This document shows positions 7,702 to 16,178 of a DNA stretch of 21,250 nucleotides, in pieces. The notes beneath the pieces were generated by a model, which saw only the letters and a program-made list of their open reading frames with translations, ran no database searches and had not been told where the DNA came from. Both the position numbers and the translations under genes were made by a program. The stretch lies in the NCBI GenBank assembly GCA_946482585.1, contig CAMLSI010000020.1, positions 1 through 21,250 of the forward strand. The letters are read 5' to 3'. The number at the start of each line of letters is the position of its first letter. Position 1 is the stretch's first letter. The DNA comes from an uncultured Lysobacteraceae bacterium. GTDB lineage: Bacteria > Pseudomonadota > Gammaproteobacteria > Xanthomonadales > Rhodanobacteraceae.

Positions 7702-9618
7702 GTGACCAGAAGTCCCCTGACGTTGGCCGTCGTTTCGTCCTTGCTGTTCGCCGCGCCGCTCGCGGCGCTGGCCGATCCCGTTCCCAAGCAACTGTCCGGT
7801 CCGCCGGAAGAATTCGCGCAGTTGCGCGTGCCCGATCCGGCCGACTCGGCCATCTATTCCCACAGCGCCCTGCTGCCGGTCGCCATGACCGAGCGCGGCG
7901 CCAGCTGGCAGCGCGAGCTGCCGGTCGAGAACGGCAAAGTCCGCTTCCTCGTGTTCTCGGGCAACAATGCCAACTGGCTGCTCGAGCTGCAGTCGCCGAC
8001 CGGCCGCCGCATTCCGGCGCAGGAACTCAGCACCGCCGCGCGTTCGACCGATTTCGCGCTGGAACAGGCGCGCGTGCCGGCGAACTACTACGCGCTCGAA
8101 GATCTCGAAACCGGTACCTGGTCACTGCGCATCGACGCCGGCGCGAGCCGTTCGCAGAGCGGCTACGTGCTGCTCGAAGGCGATACCGCCACCGAACTCA
8201 TGTCGTATCCGGCACATCGCCGCCAGATCGTCGGCCAGCAGCTCGACGTGGTCGCCACGCTGGGCGGCGCCTCGGCGAAGAACGACAGCGCGCGCATCGC
8301 CGCGGCGAGCCTGCGCGTGACCGCGCCCGACGGCACGATCCGCAGCTATCCGATGTTCGACGACGGCCTGCACGCCGATGCCGTGGCCGGCGACGGCCTG
8401 TTCGGCGCCGGCTTCGTCGCTGAGCAGAGCGGCAACTATCTCGCGCAGGTCGTCGCCGACGGCACCAACGCGAACGGCCAGCGCATCGTGCGCACGGCCG
8501 AACACGTGATGCCCGTCGTCGAGGCGAGCCTGCGTCTGGCCGCGACCGAAGCGATCGTCGGTGCGCGCAGCCTTCCCAACGGGCGTCTGTCGCTCGACCT
8601 GCCCGTCGTGGCGAGCAAGCCCGGCCAGCACTACCGCGCCTATGGCGAAGTCTGGGGCACGGACGGCAAAGGCAACGCACGTCCGATCGCCTGGGTCAGC
8701 GGCATGGTCACGCCGGACAAGGACGGAGTGCTCGGCCTGGGCTTCGACCCGCGCTGGATCGCGCGCGCCGACGCACAGCCGCCCTACCAGCTGCGCGAAC
8801 TGCGCATCGAGGATCCCGACCACTTCGTCACCCTGACCGGTGCGCGCACCCTCGCACTCGACCTGCCCGACCGCCGCCTGCTCGGCAGCGCACCGAAGGG
8901 CATCGACGAAGCCATGCGCATGGGCCCGCGTCCGAGCGGCGGCGACGCGATCAAGGGCGTCGGCCAGCGCCTGATCCTCGTGCACGGCTACTGCTCCGGC
9001 GGCGTCTGGCCGGCCTCGCAGTTCTCGACCGCATCGACCTTCCTCGACACGAACCAGAACCGCAGCCATGACCAGTTCGCACGCCTGCTGCAAAGCTACG
9101 GCAGCACCTGGAACTCGTTCGGCACGGTGGCGCACAGCCAGGGCGGCGCCGCATCGCTGCACCTGTATCACTACTACTGGAGCGGCCTGGACAACGCGAC
9201 GGGCGCGCGCCTGATCCAGTCGGTCGGCACGCCGTACAAGGGCACCAACCTCGCCGGCATCCTCGCGACGCTCGGCTCCTGGTTCGGCGTCGGCTGCGGC
9301 ACGAACGACAACCTGAGCTACAGCGGCGCATCGGCCTGGCTGGCCGGCATCCCGAATTCCTCGCGCGCGAAGGTCAACTACTACACAACCGCCTTCCGCT
9401 CGACGAACTGGTGGACCAACGACTACTGCCAGATCGCGACCGATCTCGTGCTCAGCGATCCGGAGGACGGCACTACCGAGCAGACCAACGGCCAGCTCAG
9501 CGGCGCCGTCAACCGCGGCCACACGACGGGCCAGTGTCACACCAGCGGCATGCGCGATCCGGCGCAATACCTCGACTCGTCACGCAACGCGACGATGAAC
9601 GCGAACGCGGCACGCTGA
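7702..9618 (+). CDS. Secreted lipase/esterase-like alpha/beta hydrolase with N-terminal beta-domain
   Basis: The 638-residue protein starts at a GTG preceded by a strong Shine-Dalgarno, GGGAGGG at 7689-7695, 6 nt away. A signal peptide ends near A24. Residues ~30-400 look like beta-sandwich material, including DDGLHADAVAGDGLF (220-234), a pattern I associate with 'choice-of-anchor X' or cadherin-like modules of secreted proteins. The C-terminal ~220 residues are an alpha/beta hydrolase: the oxyanion strand LVHGYCSGG around H428, and the nucleophile elbow AHSQGG with S479. D586 or D589 and H607 or H613 (NRGHTTGQCH) are candidates for the other triad members. It most likely hydrolyses lipid or ester bonds outside the cell. 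It is transcribed alone and closes with a strong terminator. Confidence 0.82.
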   Translation: MTRSPLTLAVVSSLLFAAPLAALADPVPKQLSGPPEEFAQLRVPDPADSAIYSHSALLPVAMTERGASWQRELPVENGKVRFLVFSGNNANWLLELQSPTGRRIPAQELSTAARSTDFALEQARVPANYYALEDLETGTWSLRIDAGASRSQSGYVLLEGDTATELMSYPAHRRQIVGQQLDVVATLGGASAKNDSARIAAASLRVTAPDGTIRSYPMFDDGLHADAVAGDGLFGAGFVAEQSGNYLAQVVADGTNANGQRIVRTAEHVMPVVEASLRLAATEAIVGARSLPNGRLSLDLPVVASKPGQHYRAYGEVWGTDGKGNARPIAWVSGMVTPDKDGVLGLGFDPRWIARADAQPPYQLRELRIEDPDHFVTLTGARTLALDLPDRRLLGSAPKGIDEAMRMGPRPSGGDAIKGVGQRLILVHGYCSGGVWPASQFSTASTFLDTNQNRSHDQFARLLQSYGSTWNSFGTVAHSQGGAASLHLYHYYWSGLDNATGARLIQSVGTPYKGTNLAGILATLGSWFGVGCGTNDNLSYSGASAWLAGIPNSSRAKVNYYTTAFRSTNWWTNDYCQIATDLVLSDPEDGTTEQTNGQLSGAVNRGHTTGQCHTSGMRDPAQYLDSSRNATMNANAAR

Positions 9619-9638
9619 CGCCGCCGCTCGCGACGTGG

Positions 9639-9668
9639 GCGCGCGGGATCTCCCGCGCGCTTTTTTTT
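9639..9668 (+). terminator. Intrinsic (rho-independent) terminator
   Basis: GCGCGCGGG and CCCGCGCGC pair over 9 bp around a 4-nt ATCT loop, followed directly by eight T residues (9661-9668). This is a textbook terminator, 20 nt after the lipase-like gene stop. The rest of the gap to 9767 has only a weak TTGAAA/TTTCAA repeat (9735-9740 / 9753-9758). Confidence 0.93.
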
Positions 9669-9767
9669 CGGCTTTTCTCCGGGGCGAGCACGCCACTGAA
9701 CCTCACCCCTCAGAGCGCGCTACCGCAGGCGTCTTTGAAACGGGCGCCACGATTTCAACGCCGCGCG

Positions 9768-10364
9768 TCACCCGCCGTCTTCACCGGCGTGGCCGGCCAG
9801 CAGATGCGCAATGCCCGGCAGGGTCATCTGCCGGAAGATTCCATCGAGCTGTTCGGGCGTCAGGTCCGGCCGCGTGTCGCGCCACCAGAGCAGCACGTTC
9901 GACAGGGCGCCGGCGACGTGCTGCACGACGGCTTCGACCTCCGCCTCGCGCAGCCGCGCGGCCCGCGGCTGCGCCAGCAGTTCGCCGCGCACGAGCTCGC
10001 ACAGCAGCACGCGCATGTGCTTCTCGACGGCCAGCTGCACGCCGGGCGCATGCAGACGGCTCGCGGCGTCGCGCACGTGGCGGAAGAACGGCAAGGTGAA
10101 ACCGAGCTGCATGCCGGGCGCCTGCGCCGCCGCGGCCTGCGCTTCGCGCTGCAGCCAGCCGCGCAGGCGGCCGACGCTGTGCGCGAGCAGATCGTCCTTG
10201 TTGCGGAAATGCTCATAGAACGCGGCACGCGAGACCCCGGCCTTGTCGAGCACGTTCTGGATCGTGAGGCGCTCGTAGCCGCGCCGGTGCAGCAATCCGG
10301 CAAAAGCATCGAGCAGGGCGTCGCGCGTGCGCAGCGCGCGCGCATCGATCTTGGGACTGGTCAT
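9768..10364 (-). CDS. TetR-family transcriptional regulator
   Basis: The 198-residue protein has a typical TetR N-terminal helix-turn-helix (about residues 12-58): TIQNVLDKAGVSRAAFYEHFRNKDDLL. A divergent all-helical ligand-binding region follows, as is usual. The start is the ATG at 10364 (MTSPKIDARALRTRDALL), which gives the standard distance to the HTH; the frame runs on to 10463 but that stretch looks non-coding. No good Shine-Dalgarno is visible. It is divergent from a two-gene ABC transporter 128 nt away, so it is probably a local repressor of that transporter and of itself. The ligand is unknown. Confidence 0.92.
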   Translation of the reverse strand: MTSPKIDARALRTRDALLDAFAGLLHRRGYERLTIQNVLDKAGVSRAAFYEHFRNKDDLLAHSVGRLRGWLQREAQAAAAQAPGMQLGFTLPFFRHVRDAASRLHAPGVQLAVEKHMRVLLCELVRGELLAQPRAARLREAEVEAVVQHVAGALSNVLLWWRDTRPDLTPEQLDGIFRQMTLPGIAHLLAGHAGEDGG

Positions 10365-10413
10365 CGGAGATACCGGACAAACGCGATCGAAATGTCGGTT
10401 TGAGGCATCGCAG

Positions 10414-10447
10414 GCGGCCGTTGCCGACTGCGACGCGCGACGGCCGC
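10414..10447. promoter_or_regulatory. Inverted repeat between tetR-type and ABC genes, possible operator
   Basis: GCGGCCGT (10414-10421) and ACGGCCGC (10440-10447) are perfect 8-bp inverted arms with an 18-nt spacer, inside the divergent promoter region 10365-10492. Position fits a TetR-type operator, but GC-rich DNA produces such repeats readily. Confidence 0.35.
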
Positions 10448-10492
10448 AGTATCGTCGCGGCACGAACCCGCAGACAACCGGTACGGCACTTC

Positions 10493-11191
10493 ATGACTTC
10501 CGACTCCCTGATACGGCTGCGCAACGTCTCGCGCCGCTACGGCGACGGCACCGCCGCGTCCATCGCGCTCGACCGTGTCGACGTCGACATCGCGCGCGGC
10601 GAAAGCGTCGCGATCGTCGGCCGCTCGGGCAGCGGCAAGACCACGCTGGTGAATCTGCTCGCGGGGCTCGACCGCCCGGACGAGGGCGAGGTGCACATGA
10701 ACGGCGTCGACGTGAATGCGCTGTCGCCGGCCGGACTCGCGCGCTGGCGCGGACGCGAAGTCGGCATCGTGTTCCAGTTCTTCCAGTTGCTGCCGAGTCT
10801 CACCGTGCGCGAGAACATCCTGCTCGCCATGGATTTCGCCGGCGTCGTGCCGCGCGGGCAGCGCCGGGCGCGCGCCGGCGCGCTGCTCGAACGGCTCGAC
10901 ATCGCGGCCGAAGGCGGCCGGCTGCCGCAGCAGCTGTCCGGCGGCCAGCAGCAGCGCGCCGCGATCGCGCGCGCACTCGCGAACGACCCGCCGCTCGTGA
11001 TCGCCGACGAGCCGACCGGCAATCTCGACAGCGAAAATTCGGCGCGCGCGCTGGGCCTGCTCGCGGGACTCGCACAGTCCGGCAAGACCGTGATCACGGT
11101 GAGTCACGAACGCGACATCGGCGCGCACTTCGCGCGCGTCATCACCTTGCGCGACGGCCGCATCGTCGACGACAGCGGCGCGCGCGCATGA
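10493..11191 (+). CDS. ABC transporter ATP-binding protein, MacB/LolD type
   Basis: This 232-residue ATPase has every expected motif: Walker A GRSGSGKTT (43-51), Q-loop Q95 in VFQFFQLLPSLTVRENI, signature LSGGQQQR (148-155), Walker B LVIADE (168-173) and H-loop H205 in TVSHE. The FFQLLPSLT stretch is characteristic of the LolD/MacB/FtsE group, which powers mechanotransmission rather than classic substrate translocation. The start is the ATG at 10493; the frame extends upstream to 10400 without homology-like sequence. Its TGA overlaps the ATG of the permease gene (ATGA), so the two are translationally coupled. The divergent TetR regulator probably controls it. Confidence 0.95.
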   Translation: MTSDSLIRLRNVSRRYGDGTAASIALDRVDVDIARGESVAIVGRSGSGKTTLVNLLAGLDRPDEGEVHMNGVDVNALSPAGLARWRGREVGIVFQFFQLLPSLTVRENILLAMDFAGVVPRGQRRARAGALLERLDIAAEGGRLPQQLSGGQQQRAAIARALANDPPLVIADEPTGNLDSENSARALGLLAGLAQSGKTVITVSHERDIGAHFARVITLRDGRIVDDSGARA

Positions 11192-13584
11192 GTCCGCGCT
11201 GGCGCAAGATCGGGCGCGAGTTCGCATTCGCGCGCGGCCGCTTCCTGCTGCTGACGCTCGCACTCGCTCTGGCGATGGCGGCGCTGACCGGCCTGCTCGC
11301 CGCGCGAGACACGCTGACGCGCAGCATGCGGGCGAACTTCGCCGCGACGCAGGCCGCCTCGGCGCAGCTACGCGTGGAAGGACTCGATGCTGCGCTCGTG
11401 GCCTCGGTACGCGCGATGCCCGGCATCGCCGACGCCGACCTGCTCGCGCAGGCCGTCGGCCGCGTGCAGACCGCGCCGGGCCGCCTGCGGCCGCTGCTGC
11501 TGTTCCTGCGCGGCGACGCGAAACCGCAACTGTCCACGTTCGATCTGCGCGACGGCGAATGGCCGCCGCAGGGCAACGGCGTGCTGATCGAACGCAGCGC
11601 GCGCGGCGTGCTCGGCGTGGACGGCGGCGCGAGCTTCGACACGATCTTCGGCAGCGACCGGCGCGTGGTCCTGCGCAATGCCGGCACCGTGCACGACGCC
11701 GCGCTCGCGCCGGCCTCGCAGGAGAACGTGGTCTACGCCTATACGACCTTCGCGAACGCCGCCGCACTGGGCATCGCCGCGAAACCCGAGTGGCTGCTGC
11801 TGCGCTGCGACGGCGCGGCCGAGACCGCGGCGATCCGCGCCTGCGCGGTCAGCGTGGCGCGGAAGCTCGCCGCCGGCGGCCACGCCGTCCGCGAAGTCCG
11901 CATCCCGCCGCCGGGGCTGCATCCGCACGAAAGCCAGATGCAGGCGGCACTGCGCCTGCTGCTCGGTTTCGGACTGCTCGCGCTGGCGCTCGCCGCCGTG
12001 CTCTGCGCCGCCGTCGTCGGCGGCCTGCTCGCGCAGCAGTCGCGCGCGATCGCCGTGCAGCAGGCCATCGGCGCAACGCCGGCGATGATCGCGCAGCCGT
12101 ATCTGGTCCTGATCGCCGCGCTCGCGCTGGTTGCGAGCCTGCTCGGCCTGCTGCTCGGCTACGGCGTCGGCCTGCACCTCGCGTTGCACAGCGCGCAGCA
12201 TCTGAACCTGCGCATCGTCGCGGGCGGATTGCCGCCGGCGACGGCCGCCGCGTCACTGCTGCTCGGTGTCGTGCTGCCCACGCTCGCGGCCGGCGTGCCG
12301 ACGGTCGCGGCCACGCGCCGGCCGGTGCGTGCGGCGCTCGACGATCACGGCATCGCGGGCACGCGCGGCACCGCCGGGAAACGCCGCGCCGACGGCGCGC
12401 GGCTCGCCGATGCGCCGGCACTGACGCTGGCCTGGCGCAATCTGTATCGCCGCCGCGTACGGCTGATCCTCAACCTCGCGATGCTCGGCGTCGCCGGCGC
12501 GCTGTTTCTCGCGAACGCGAACCTGCACGCCGGCTGGCACGCGATCATGGCCGAAGCCGCGCAGCAATGGCGCTTCGACCAGCGCGTCGCACTGGAAAGT
12601 CCGGCGGGACTGGCCGAACTGCAGCGGGTGCTCGCGACCGTGCCCGGTGTTCGCCGTGTCGAGAGCTGGCCGTCGACGATGGTCACGCCCGACGACGACG
12701 ACGCGCTGTTCGTGACCGGCGCGCATGCCGACGGCGGCCACGGCGCCGTGCGACTGCGCGCCGTGCCGGACGGTTCCGGTTTCCTCGCGCTGCCGCTCGA
12801 GCAGGGCCGCTGGCTGCGCAGCGACGACGGTCAGGCCGTCGTGCTCAACAGCATCGCCGCGACGACGACGTTCGCGGGCACGCGCGTCGGCGACTGGATA
12901 ACCCTGCGCAGCGCCGATGGCCATCTGCGCGCGCAGGTCGTCGGCATCGCGCGCGAGGTCATGACCGGCGCGTCGGTCTACACGACCGCCGCCGCGTTCG
13001 CGGCGACCGCGTCCCACGACGCGACGCGGGTCGACTCGCTGCGCATCGCCTACGCGGACGGCGCGGCGCGCGACCCGGCCGTCGTGCGCGAGACACTCGC
13101 CCGCGCCGGCATGCCCGCCGCGGCCGTAATCGACAATGCCGACGTCGGCGAGAGCCAATGGGAGCACCTCGGCATCCTGCTGTTCGTGCTGCGCGCCGTC
13201 GCCGCCGTGATGGCCGCGGTCGGTCTCGCCGGCCTCGCCGCGGCGGCGAGCGCCGCGGTCATCGATCGACGGCGCGAACTCGGCGTGCTCGCCGCGATCG
13301 GCGCGCCGCCTGCGCTGATCCTGCGCAGCGTGGTCTACGAAGGCCTGTTCGCGGCGATGCTGAGCCTCGCCGTCGCGCTGCCGCTGTCGCTCGCCGCGGC
13401 GGCCGTGATCGCACCGCTGCTCGGCAATCTCGCCGGCGCGCCGCTGCCGTTGCGCCTGTCCGCGAGCGGCAGCCTGCTCTGGTCGGCGCTGCTGCTGCCC
13501 GCCGCGGCGCTGGCGTGCCTGTTGCCGGCGCGCGCGGCGGCCAGACTCAGCGTCGTCGAGGCGCTGCGCCGTGATGGACTCTGA
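11188..13584 (+). CDS. FtsX-like ABC transporter permease
   Basis: The 798-residue protein is built of two FtsX/MacB-type halves. Hydrophobic segments lie at about 19-37, 256-282, 303-330, 352-374, 426-443, 662-690, 714-744 and 761-781, giving a 1+3 / 1+3 arrangement with two large extracytoplasmic domains (about 40-255 and 445-660). The FtsX signature is seen twice: VQQAIGATPAM at 290-300 and DRRRELGVLAAIGAPP at 693-708. This fused-permease form works with the LolD-like ATPase encoded just before it (4-nt overlap). Such systems act in lipoprotein, peptide or drug handling at the envelope; no periplasmic adaptor gene is present in the window, so the cargo is open. It ends 18 nt before the convergent SRPBCC gene. 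Confidence 0.92.
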   Translation: MSPRWRKIGREFAFARGRFLLLTLALALAMAALTGLLAARDTLTRSMRANFAATQAASAQLRVEGLDAALVASVRAMPGIADADLLAQAVGRVQTAPGRLRPLLLFLRGDAKPQLSTFDLRDGEWPPQGNGVLIERSARGVLGVDGGASFDTIFGSDRRVVLRNAGTVHDAALAPASQENVVYAYTTFANAAALGIAAKPEWLLLRCDGAAETAAIRACAVSVARKLAAGGHAVREVRIPPPGLHPHESQMQAALRLLLGFGLLALALAAVLCAAVVGGLLAQQSRAIAVQQAIGATPAMIAQPYLVLIAALALVASLLGLLLGYGVGLHLALHSAQHLNLRIVAGGLPPATAAASLLLGVVLPTLAAGVPTVAATRRPVRAALDDHGIAGTRGTAGKRRADGARLADAPALTLAWRNLYRRRVRLILNLAMLGVAGALFLANANLHAGWHAIMAEAAQQWRFDQRVALESPAGLAELQRVLATVPGVRRVESWPSTMVTPDDDDALFVTGAHADGGHGAVRLRAVPDGSGFLALPLEQGRWLRSDDGQAVVLNSIAATTTFAGTRVGDWITLRSADGHLRAQVVGIAREVMTGASVYTTAAAFAATASHDATRVDSLRIAYADGAARDPAVVRETLARAGMPAAAVIDNADVGESQWEHLGILLFVLRAVAAVMAAVGLAGLAAAASAAVIDRRRELGVLAAIGAPPALILRSVVYEGLFAAMLSLAVALPLSLAAAAVIAPLLGNLAGAPLPLRLSASGSLLWSALLLPAAALACLLPARAAARLSVVEALRRDGL

Positions 13585-13602
13585 GCGGGACGGCTCGCCG
13601 CG

Positions 13603-14049
13603 TCACTCCGCGGCAAGCCCCGCGGCGACGATCAGCCGCTTCCAGCCCGCGATGGACTCGGCGAAACGCGGCGGATCGAGGAATTCGGCGACAGCCGCGA
13701 CCGCCGCCGGCGACAAGGGCGTCAGCGTATAGCGCACGCGCACCGCGCAGCGATCCGCGCCGAGCGGCGTGCAGCGCACCTCGACGAGGCCTGCCTGCAC
13801 GCCGGCGATCTGGCGCGCGTACCGTGCGAGCCCGCGCGCCGGGTCGTAGTCGGCGACGACCCAGACCGTCTCCACGCCGTTCATGCGCGTCACGAACACG
13901 CTGCCCGTGCCGCCGTCCCCGTCCCGGATTTCCGGCTCCCAGCCGGGCACCCAGCGCCGCTCCCCGTCCGCCGTGAACAGCGGCAATGCATCGCCGGCGC
14001 TCAGCGCCAGCTCGAAGCCGGCCTCGGCCGTCATCGTCTTTCCCTTCAT
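13603..14049 (-). CDS. SRPBCC-fold (START-like) protein
   Basis: The 148-residue protein matches the SRPBCC (helix-grip) pattern of small ligand-binding or hydrophobic-cavity proteins: LFTADGERRWVPGWEPEI near the N-terminus, then GSVFVTR, TVWVVADYDP, a strand VEVRCTPL and the closing YTLTPLSPAA helix. I chose the ATG at 14049, preceded by GAGG with 7-nt spacing; a second ATG at 14034 (MTAEAGFELAL) has AAGGGA upstream and is equally good. No signal peptide is visible, so it is probably cytoplasmic. It is divergent from a ribbon-helix-helix protein, with an AT-rich inverted repeat between the two. Ligand and role are unknown. Confidence 0.8.
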   Translation of the reverse strand: MKGKTMTAEAGFELALSAGDALPLFTADGERRWVPGWEPEIRDGDGGTGSVFVTRMNGVETVWVVADYDPARGLARYARQIAGVQAGLVEVRCTPLGADRCAVRVRYTLTPLSPAAVAAVAEFLDPPRFAESIAGWKRLIVAAGLAAE

Positions 14050-14074
14050 GCCGTCGCCTCGCGTCTCGTTATCT

Positions 14075-14090
14075 TGGTACATACATACCA
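14075..14090. promoter_or_regulatory. TGGTA-N6-TACCA inverted repeat, candidate RHH operator
   Basis: TGGTACATACATACCA has 5-bp perfect outer arms and a central TA match, and also reads as ATAC steps. It lies in the 99-nt gap between the divergent SRPBCC and ribbon-helix-helix genes and is conspicuously AT-rich for this genome. Ribbon-helix-helix repressors often bind short repeats of this kind at their own promoters. Confidence 0.55.
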
Positions 14091-14148
14091 TGATCGCAGT
14101 CCGCCGGCGGCTGGTAAAGTCGACGCCTTTCCCGCAGGAACGACGGCC

Positions 14149-14439
14149 ATGGCGACAGGCAGAAAACCCGGCAGAACGACGAAGGCCACCGCGGAGCCCG
14201 TCGAGGTCGAGCGCGTACAGACCGGCGTGCGCCTGGAGAAGCGGCTGCTCAAGGTGCTCAAGGGGCTGGCCGAATACCTCGACCTGTCGCTGGGCGATCT
14301 GCTCGAAGGCGTCGCGCTGCATGCGCTGGAGAACAAGCCGCCGTTCTCGGCGGCGACGCTCAAGCGCATCCAGGATCTCAAGAAGGTCTACGGACTGGAT
14401 CTCGGCGCCAGCGACAGCCACCGTCTCGCCGATCGATAG
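14149..14439 (+). CDS. Small ribbon-helix-helix-like DNA-binding protein
   Basis: The 96-residue protein has a basic, threonine-rich tail (GRKPGRTTKAT) followed by a strand-helix-helix unit: strand ERVQTGVRLE (about 21-30), helix 1 KRLLKVLKGLAEYL (31-44), and helix 2 SLGDLLEGVALHALEN (47-62). This is the layout of Arc/CopG-type dimeric repressors. The C-terminal part (TLKRIQDLKKVYGL) is a third short helix. The start is the ATG at 14149, with AGGA at 14136-14139. It sits beside the SRPBCC gene rather than a recognisable toxin, so I read it as a local regulator and not an antitoxin. Confidence 0.7.
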   Translation: MATGRKPGRTTKATAEPVEVERVQTGVRLEKRLLKVLKGLAEYLDLSLGDLLEGVALHALENKPPFSAATLKRIQDLKKVYGLDLGASDSHRLADR

Positions 14440-14523
14440 TCGTCCCCGTGACATTCGGCACACGCAGCCGGTTCGACACTCAAGCCAGATGACGGACCGG
14501 ATCGGTCCTATCGCGGAGCTTCG

Positions 14524-16101
14524 ATGAAACGCCTGCTGCTTGCCGCCCTGTCCCTGCTCGCCGCGCCGGCATTCGCCGCGATCGCGCCGGGCGTCGACCG
14601 CCAGGAAGGCGAAGGCCCATACACCCAGCTGATCCTGCGCGGCGTCAACGTCATCAACGGCACCGGCAGCCCGGCCTACGGACCGGCGGACGTCGTCATC
14701 AAGGGCAACCGCATCGCCGAGATCCGCATGGTCGGCGCCGACATCCAGTCGATCAAACCCGACGACCGGCCGAAGCTCGAGGCCGGCGGCCGAGAGATGG
14801 ATCTGACGGGCTACTACGTGATGCCCGGCATCGTCGACCTGCACGGCCACATCGGCGGCGACGAGCAGGGCGTCAGCGCCGACTATGTATACAAGTTATG
14901 GATGGGCCACGGCATCACGACCGTACGCGACCCGGCCTGCGGCAACGGCATCGACTGGTGCGCGAAAGAAACGCGCCGCAGCGAAGCCAATGCGATCGCG
15001 GCGCCGCGCATCTTCCCGTACGCGTATTTCGGCATGGGCCGCGACAAGCCGATGACCACGCCCGAGGAAGCGCGCGAGTGGGTCCGCGACATGAAGAAGA
15101 AGGGCGCGGTCGGCATGAAGTGCTTCGGCTATCGTCCCGACGTGCTGCAGGCCGCGTTCGAGGAACTGAAGAAACAGGGCATGCGGAGCGCCTGCCATCA
15201 TGCGCAGCTCGACGTCGCGCGCGTGAACGTGCTGACCACCGCACGCTGGGGCCTGACCACGATGGAACACTGGTACGGCCTGCCCGAAGCCCTGTTCGAC
15301 GACAGGACCGTGCAGAACTACCCGGCCGACTACAACTACAGCAACGAAGCACAGCGCTTCGGCCAGGCCGGCCGGCTCTGGGCGCAGGCGTCGGAAAAAG
15401 GCAGCGAGAAATACGAAGCGGTCATCAAGGAACTGCTGGCGCTGGACTTCACGCTCGATCCGACCTTCACGATCTACCAGGCCAGCCGCGATCTCATGCG
15501 CGCGCGCCGCGCCGAATGGCACGACCGCTACACCTGGCCGGCCCTGTGGAACTTCTTCGCGCCGAACCGCGACAACCATGGCAGCTTTTTCTTCGACTGG
15601 GGCACCGAGGACGAAGTCGCCTGGCGCGACAACTACCGGCGCTGGATGGCGTTCGTGAACGACTACAAGAACCGCGGCGGCCGCGTCACCGTCGGCAGCG
15701 ATTCCGGCTACATCTATAAAATTTACGGTTTCGGCACGATCGAGGAACTCGAACTGCTGCGCGAAGCCGGCTTCCATCCGCTCGAAGTGATCCGCGCGGC
15801 GACGCTGAACGGCGCACAGGCGCTCGGCGCGGCCGACCGCCTCGGCTCGCTCGAACCCGGCAAGCTCGCCGACATCGCCGTCATCAGGGAGAACCCGCTC
15901 GCGAATCTCAAGGTGCTCTACGGCACCGGCCACATCCGCCTCGCCGCCGACGGCAATCCCACGCGCGTCGGCGGTGTCGACTACACCATCAAGGACGGCA
16001 TCGTGTTCGATGCGAAGCAACTGCTGCGCGCAGTGCGCGAGAGCGTTGCGGTGGAGAAGAAGAAGCGCGGGATCGAGAGTTACGTGCAGCCGGGGGAGTA
16101 A
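14524..16101 (+). CDS. Exported metal-dependent amidohydrolase
   Basis: The 525-residue protein starts with a signal peptide (MKRLLLAALSLLAAPAFAA). Residues ~35-100 are the N-terminal half of the composite beta-domain (LILRGVNVINGTG...), then a TIM barrel carries the amidohydrolase metal ligands: H107 and H109 in DLHGHIG, K199 in GMKCFGY (a likely carbamylated lysine), H225 or H226 in CHHAQ, H249 in MEHWYG and D393 in VGSDSG. The tail ATLNGAQALGAADRLGSLEPGKLADIAVI is the standard family ending. Related enzymes are imidazolonepropionase-like and peptidase-like (Xaa-Pro/Xaa-Arg) amidohydrolases. About 100 extra residues between H249 and D393 make it longer than usual. The ATG has GGAG at 14515-14518. 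A periplasmic hydrolase is firm; the substrate is unknown. Confidence 0.88.
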   Translation: MKRLLLAALSLLAAPAFAAIAPGVDRQEGEGPYTQLILRGVNVINGTGSPAYGPADVVIKGNRIAEIRMVGADIQSIKPDDRPKLEAGGREMDLTGYYVMPGIVDLHGHIGGDEQGVSADYVYKLWMGHGITTVRDPACGNGIDWCAKETRRSEANAIAAPRIFPYAYFGMGRDKPMTTPEEAREWVRDMKKKGAVGMKCFGYRPDVLQAAFEELKKQGMRSACHHAQLDVARVNVLTTARWGLTTMEHWYGLPEALFDDRTVQNYPADYNYSNEAQRFGQAGRLWAQASEKGSEKYEAVIKELLALDFTLDPTFTIYQASRDLMRARRAEWHDRYTWPALWNFFAPNRDNHGSFFFDWGTEDEVAWRDNYRRWMAFVNDYKNRGGRVTVGSDSGYIYKIYGFGTIEELELLREAGFHPLEVIRAATLNGAQALGAADRLGSLEPGKLADIAVIRENPLANLKVLYGTGHIRLAADGNPTRVGGVDYTIKDGIVFDAKQLLRAVRESVAVEKKKRGIESYVQPGE

Positions 16102-16178
16102 AGCCGTCAGACAAGAGCTCAGATACAAGCCCGCGGCAAGCGCAATCGCCGAACGGCTTCGATGCTCCGTCGACGCAT

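Noticed and set aside
8122..9567. 481-codon minus-strand frame opposite the lipase-like gene
   Set aside because: Low-complexity Val/Ala/Arg composition with no motif; typical antisense openness in GC-rich coding DNA.
14050..14439. RHH protein as antitoxin of a type II toxin-antitoxin module
   Set aside because: The neighbour is a divergent SRPBCC-fold protein and no small toxin gene is coupled to it.
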